A stretch of 64,000 bases of DNA from positions 62,001 to 126,000 of the forward strand of contig JAJFHC010000016.1 in the NCBI GenBank assembly GCA_021775835.1. Reading direction: 5' to 3'. How positions within the stretch are numbered: position 1 is the first letter of the stretch; every line of letters starts with the position of its first letter. This stretch comes from Hyphomicrobiales bacterium. Its GTDB lineage: Bacteria > Pseudomonadota > Alphaproteobacteria > Rhizobiales > JAJFHC01. Shown one piece after another: positions 61,312-64,000 of this stretch. The translations under genes were made by a program, and so were the position numbers. The notes under the pieces are model-generated. The model had not been told where the DNA came from and did not search any database. It worked only from the letters and a program-made list of their open reading frames with translations.

Positions 61312-62121
61312 ATGAAACCCGCAGTACATCAGTGGCAGGATTTGACGACTGAGGATTTCCAGGCAATGGATCCGAACACCTCAGTCGCGATACTCCCCAT
61401 GGCCGCCATTGAACAGCACGGTCCTCACCTGCCGCTGTCGACGGACGCCGTAATTTGCCAGGGGATTCTCGATGTAGCGGTTTCGCAGCCATTTGCTGTC
61501 GACGGACCGGTCGTCATTTTGCCACTGCAGGCAATCGGCGACAGCCTGGAGCATACCGATTTTCCCGGAACCCTCTGGGTTGGCGCAGATACGGTAAGAG
61601 ATATTATTGTGCAACTGGGTGCCTGTGTTCACCGGTCCGGCATTCGCAAACTTCTCATCTTCAATTCCCATGGCGGACAGACCCAGGTCATTGACATTGC
61701 AGCGCTGAAGTTACGGCACGAACTGGGGATGTTGGTCGTCAAGGCCCATTCATTCCGGTTCGGAGTGCCCGACGGCACGGTCGCGGAAGACGAGCTTAGA
61801 CACGGGCTTCATGGCGGCGCCGTAGAAACTTCCATGATGTTACACCTCGCTCCCGACCTTGTTCGTCAAAACAGATTTGAGAATTTCCTGTCGAGCGGTG
61901 CAATCATGGCCAGGGGCAATTCTCATCTCGGCCCCGAAGGTCCGCATGCCAGTTTCGCCTGGAAGGCACAGGACCTGAACCCTACCGGAACAGTCGGCGA
62001 TGCAACTGTTGCTGATGCCGAAACAGGACGCCGCTTGGTGGCCCACGCGGGCGATATCTTGCGGGGGATTATCCGTGAAATTCAGGGTACGCCGCTTTCC
62101 ACCCTGGTGAACGAGCTCTAA
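61312..62121 (+). CDS. creatininase-family amidohydrolase
   Basis: 269 residues from ATG 61312; the longer frame overlapping yceI is rejected. Metal-binding residues are in AAIEQHGPHLPLSTDAVI, FNSHGGQTQVIDIA and LRHGLHGGAVETSMML. Relatives include creatininase, MftE and the riboflavin/F420-pathway formamide hydrolase ArfB. Its stop overlaps the convergent ribA stop by 4 bp. ArfB-type activity would fit the neighbouring riboflavin genes, but creatininase or other amide hydrolysis is equally possible. Confidence 0.85.
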   Translation: MKPAVHQWQDLTTEDFQAMDPNTSVAILPMAAIEQHGPHLPLSTDAVICQGILDVAVSQPFAVDGPVVILPLQAIGDSLEHTDFPGTLWVGADTVRDIIVQLGACVHRSGIRKLLIFNSHGGQTQVIDIAALKLRHELGMLVVKAHSFRFGVPDGTVAEDELRHGLHGGAVETSMMLHLAPDLVRQNRFENFLSSGAIMARGNSHLGPEGPHASFAWKAQDLNPTGTVGDATVADAETGRRLVAHAGDILRGIIREIQGTPLSTLVNEL

Positions 62122-63242
62122 TTCTTGCCGACGGATTCCGCCGATCCCAGATCAAGGAAATGGCCGGCCCGGATGGCCTTGGCCGTCAGGTAGCGTTCGT
62201 TGTGGCGATTCATCTTCATCTGCAACTCTCGACGTCCCTTGACCGCGATACCGTTTTCCATCATCGCCGATATCTTGTCGGGATTGTTCGTCAGCATCTC
62301 AATCTGCTCGACGCCCAGGTCGCGAAGGATCAAGGCCGCCACGTCGTAACTTCGCTCATCGGCGGAAAAACCGAGAGCATGATCTGCATCAAGTGTGTCC
62401 AGTCCCGTGTCCTGCAGGGAATACGCCCTGAGTTTGTTGGCGAGCCCGATGCCTCGCCCCTCCTGAGCGAGATACAGCAGGATACCGCCACCTTGTTCGG
62501 CAATACGGCCAACAGCCGTGCGAAGCTGATCGCCGCAATCGCACCGCAGGCTGCCAAACAGATCCCCTGTCAGGCAGGCTGAATGCAGGCGCACGGGAAC
62601 CACATCCATTCCCCTCCAGTTTCCAATCAGAATCGCAACATGTTCGCTGATACCGTCGTTCGCCCGGTACACAATAAATCGGCAGGTCCTGGCCTTTTCC
62701 AAGGCAATATCCGCCTCGCTGACCCTTGAAAGGGTAACAGCACTCTGCCTGGTCCTGCGCAACAACTGAGCCGCATCGAACGACAGCATGTCGCCTCGTT
62801 CGAGAGAGTTTGCCAGTCGGCGGGTCAGTCGTTCAGGAGCCGAAAACGACACAACGGAAGGCAGAAGTTTGCTCGACTTTGACAATGCCAGAGCGGCCTG
62901 TTCCGCTGGACGGGCATCTTTCACGCCCGTGATTCTGGGCAGGATGGATTGTTGAATTCCATTGATCGGCCGGGCCGCGATCGTCATCCACTCGTCAACC
63001 GAGCCTCGGCCCGAAAGGGCAAGCGAGATGGCATTTTCACCGCTGACAGGCAACGTCAGAACCTTTGCCCGTTCAGCAGTAAGCACGAGCCGATCCTTCG
63101 TTCCAACGATGTCGGACAGGTTTGCAAGCAGTTCATCATCAACCGCATCCAGGGCACAAACGACTGCCGCACCGTCGTCTTCTGACAGGAATAACGGCCG
63201 GCCCCGGCGGAACTCGAAAATTGCTCGATCAAGGACGGCCAT
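62118..63242 (-). CDS. ribA: GTP cyclohydrolase II with long N-terminal domain
   Basis: 374 residues. Residues about 185-374 are GTP cyclohydrolase II: Zn site RLHSACLTGDLFGSLRCDCG, the catalytic YLAQEGRGIGL, and LRDLGVEQIEMLTNNPDK. It opens the GTP ring in the first step of riboflavin synthesis. The N-terminal 180 residues resemble the RibB-like extension of alphaproteobacterial RibA but lack the clear DHBP-synthase active-site acid cluster, so it is probably not bifunctional. It is divergent from the RibD-like gene. Confidence 0.92.
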   Translation of the reverse strand: MAVLDRAIFEFRRGRPLFLSEDDGAAVVCALDAVDDELLANLSDIVGTKDRLVLTAERAKVLTLPVSGENAISLALSGRGSVDEWMTIAARPINGIQQSILPRITGVKDARPAEQAALALSKSSKLLPSVVSFSAPERLTRRLANSLERGDMLSFDAAQLLRRTRQSAVTLSRVSEADIALEKARTCRFIVYRANDGISEHVAILIGNWRGMDVVPVRLHSACLTGDLFGSLRCDCGDQLRTAVGRIAEQGGGILLYLAQEGRGIGLANKLRAYSLQDTGLDTLDADHALGFSADERSYDVAALILRDLGVEQIEMLTNNPDKISAMMENGIAVKGRRELQMKMNRHNERYLTAKAIRAGHFLDLGSAESVGKN

Positions 63243-63471
63243 TCACTTACTCCTGCCTGACCGTTCCGGTACTCGAACAGCCGAATTGCATCTGTACCCC
63301 AAATCAGGGAGCAGACTAGCTAGCATCAAACGCGGGTTCTTATTGCATCGACTTATGGCTAAATTCGGGATTGGTTTCGGACGAAAATCGCCACAATTCC
63401 ATCGTCTCTACTCTCTCGCGCCTGCGCTGCAAGCTGCAACCGCAACGGGTCTGATACGGGACAGAAAATCG
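63243..63471. other. divergent promoter region of ribA and RibD-like gene
   Basis: About 230 bp between the two riboflavin genes. I see no FMN riboswitch pattern on either side. An in-frame ATG at 63355 would extend the RibD-like protein, so part of this stretch may be coding. Confidence 0.4.
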
Positions 63472-64000
63472 ATGCCGGAGCATCAAAACGACACTGGCGA
63501 AATAGACGAAGCTCTCGCCTGGGCGCTGGTCTGTTCGGCCAGAACGTCAACGTTCGATGGCATCGAATTGGCCCGCAGTGTCAGAGCCGCTCACAGCGAA
63601 ATCGCCATAGAGATTTCGGCGACCGGAGGCTGGAACGCCTGGCTCCCTGTGTCACCGGCAGCAGCGCAAATCCTGGATATCTATCTGCCCTATGTGGCCG
63701 GCGGCGGTTCATGCACGGTGCTTGCGCAGATTGGCCAGAGCCTGGACGGACACATCGCCACTCGCGCCGGCCAATCCCGATACGTAACCGGTCAGGCCGG
63801 TCTTCTCCATCTGCACCGGCTGCGCGCATTGTCTGATGTTGTGATCGTCGGTGCAGGCACGGTCATCGCAGACAACCCGCGTCTTACCGTCAGAAAGGTC
63901 GACGGCAGTAATCCCGCACGGGCCGTCGTCGATCCCAATGGCCGTGTCCCCCATGACCGGCGACTGTACAACGATGGCGTAGCACCGACACTCGTCCTGA
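63472..64000 (+). CDS. RibD reductase-domain protein, partial (cut by window end)
   Basis: The frame is open from ATG 63472 (or 63355) to the window end, about 176 residues visible. Residues from about 85 match the RibD C-terminal reductase: IGQSLDGHIATRAG, HRLRALSDVVIVGAGTV and ADNPRLTVR. The usual N-terminal zinc deaminase domain is absent; instead there is an 80-residue region without cysteine-histidine motif. It likely reduces the pyrimidine intermediate of riboflavin synthesis and pairs with ribA next door. The deaminase would be encoded elsewhere. Confidence 0.85.
   Translation, partial: MPEHQNDTGEIDEALAWALVCSARTSTFDGIELARSVRAAHSEIAIEISATGGWNAWLPVSPAAAQILDIYLPYVAGGGSCTVLAQIGQSLDGHIATRAGQSRYVTGQAGLLHLHRLRALSDVVIVGAGTVIADNPRLTVRKVDGSNPARAVVDPNGRVPHDRRLYNDGVAPTLVL

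Noticed and set aside
63243..63471. FMN riboswitch between the riboflavin genes
   Set aside because: I could not find the RFN element's conserved segments on either strand.

Overview
The window looks like chromosomal DNA of a proteobacterium, most likely an alphaproteobacterium (Hyphomicrobiales-like, probably marine). This rests on the GC-rich codon use, the long-N-terminus RibA, a MttB-type methylamine/betaine methyltransferase next to Old-Yellow-Enzyme and Phytanoyl-CoA-dioxygenase-like genes, and the heme-copper and multiheme cytochrome clusters. I could not run any search, so the taxonomy is an inference. Coding density is high. I saw no rRNA, tRNA, CRISPR array or intact insertion sequence.

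Layout. (1) 1-8166, plus strand: a signalling or conflict-type cluster. It holds the end of an unknown gene coupled to a TIR-like/TM/beta-propeller protein, then a TIR/TM/TPR protein, then a TPR/SLOG-like/nucleotide-cyclase protein. (2) 8513-13009: a secreted pentaheme cytochrome c and an outer-membrane barrel with four N-terminal 26-residue repeats. (3) 13186-14556: gdhA. (4) 14983-22311: an electron-transfer operon made of a flavin/2Fe-2S reductase, a c554-like tetraheme cytochrome, a cNMP-domain/four-cluster ferredoxin fusion, a cytochrome-b-like membrane protein, and a membrane-anchored decaheme cytochrome with a heptapeptide repeat. (5) 22339-30546, minus strand: a transglycosylase/TPR protein and bacteriohemerythrin. 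Upstream of these lies a heme-copper operon (57-aa membrane peptide, CuA subunit II, subunit I, heme O synthase, SCO protein, cytochrome b/ferredoxin/MvhD fusion, small membrane protein). Its subunit I lacks the active-site tyrosine of oxygen reductases, so it is a candidate nitric oxide reductase-type enzyme.

(6) 30700-44113: a divergent catabolic locus. The minus-strand operon runs MttB-like methyltransferase, FMN/FAD/4Fe-4S oxidoreductase, amidase, TPP enzyme, PhyH-like dioxygenase, beta-hydroxyacid dehydrogenase and enolase-superfamily enzyme. The plus-strand operon has a TcuA-like flavoprotein, a GntR/FCD regulator and an aldehyde dehydrogenase. A perfect palindrome lies between them. 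(7) 44140-60472: cell-surface polysaccharide genes (two sulfatase-fold transferases, flippase, glycosyltransferases, deacetylase, methyltransferase, polymerase/ligase-like protein, Wzz/BY-kinase-like protein, TagA/WecG glycosyltransferase, initiating sugar-phosphate transferase). Two related, inverted, highly structured 270-280 bp repeats bracket four of these genes. (8) 60504-64000: YceI, creatininase-family enzyme, RibA, and the start of a RibD-reductase-like gene cut by the window end.

The most promising undescribed items are the TIR/TIR/SLOG-cyclase cluster, the Tyr-less heme-copper operon with its cytochrome b/MvhD fusion, and the inverted structured repeat family inside the polysaccharide locus.
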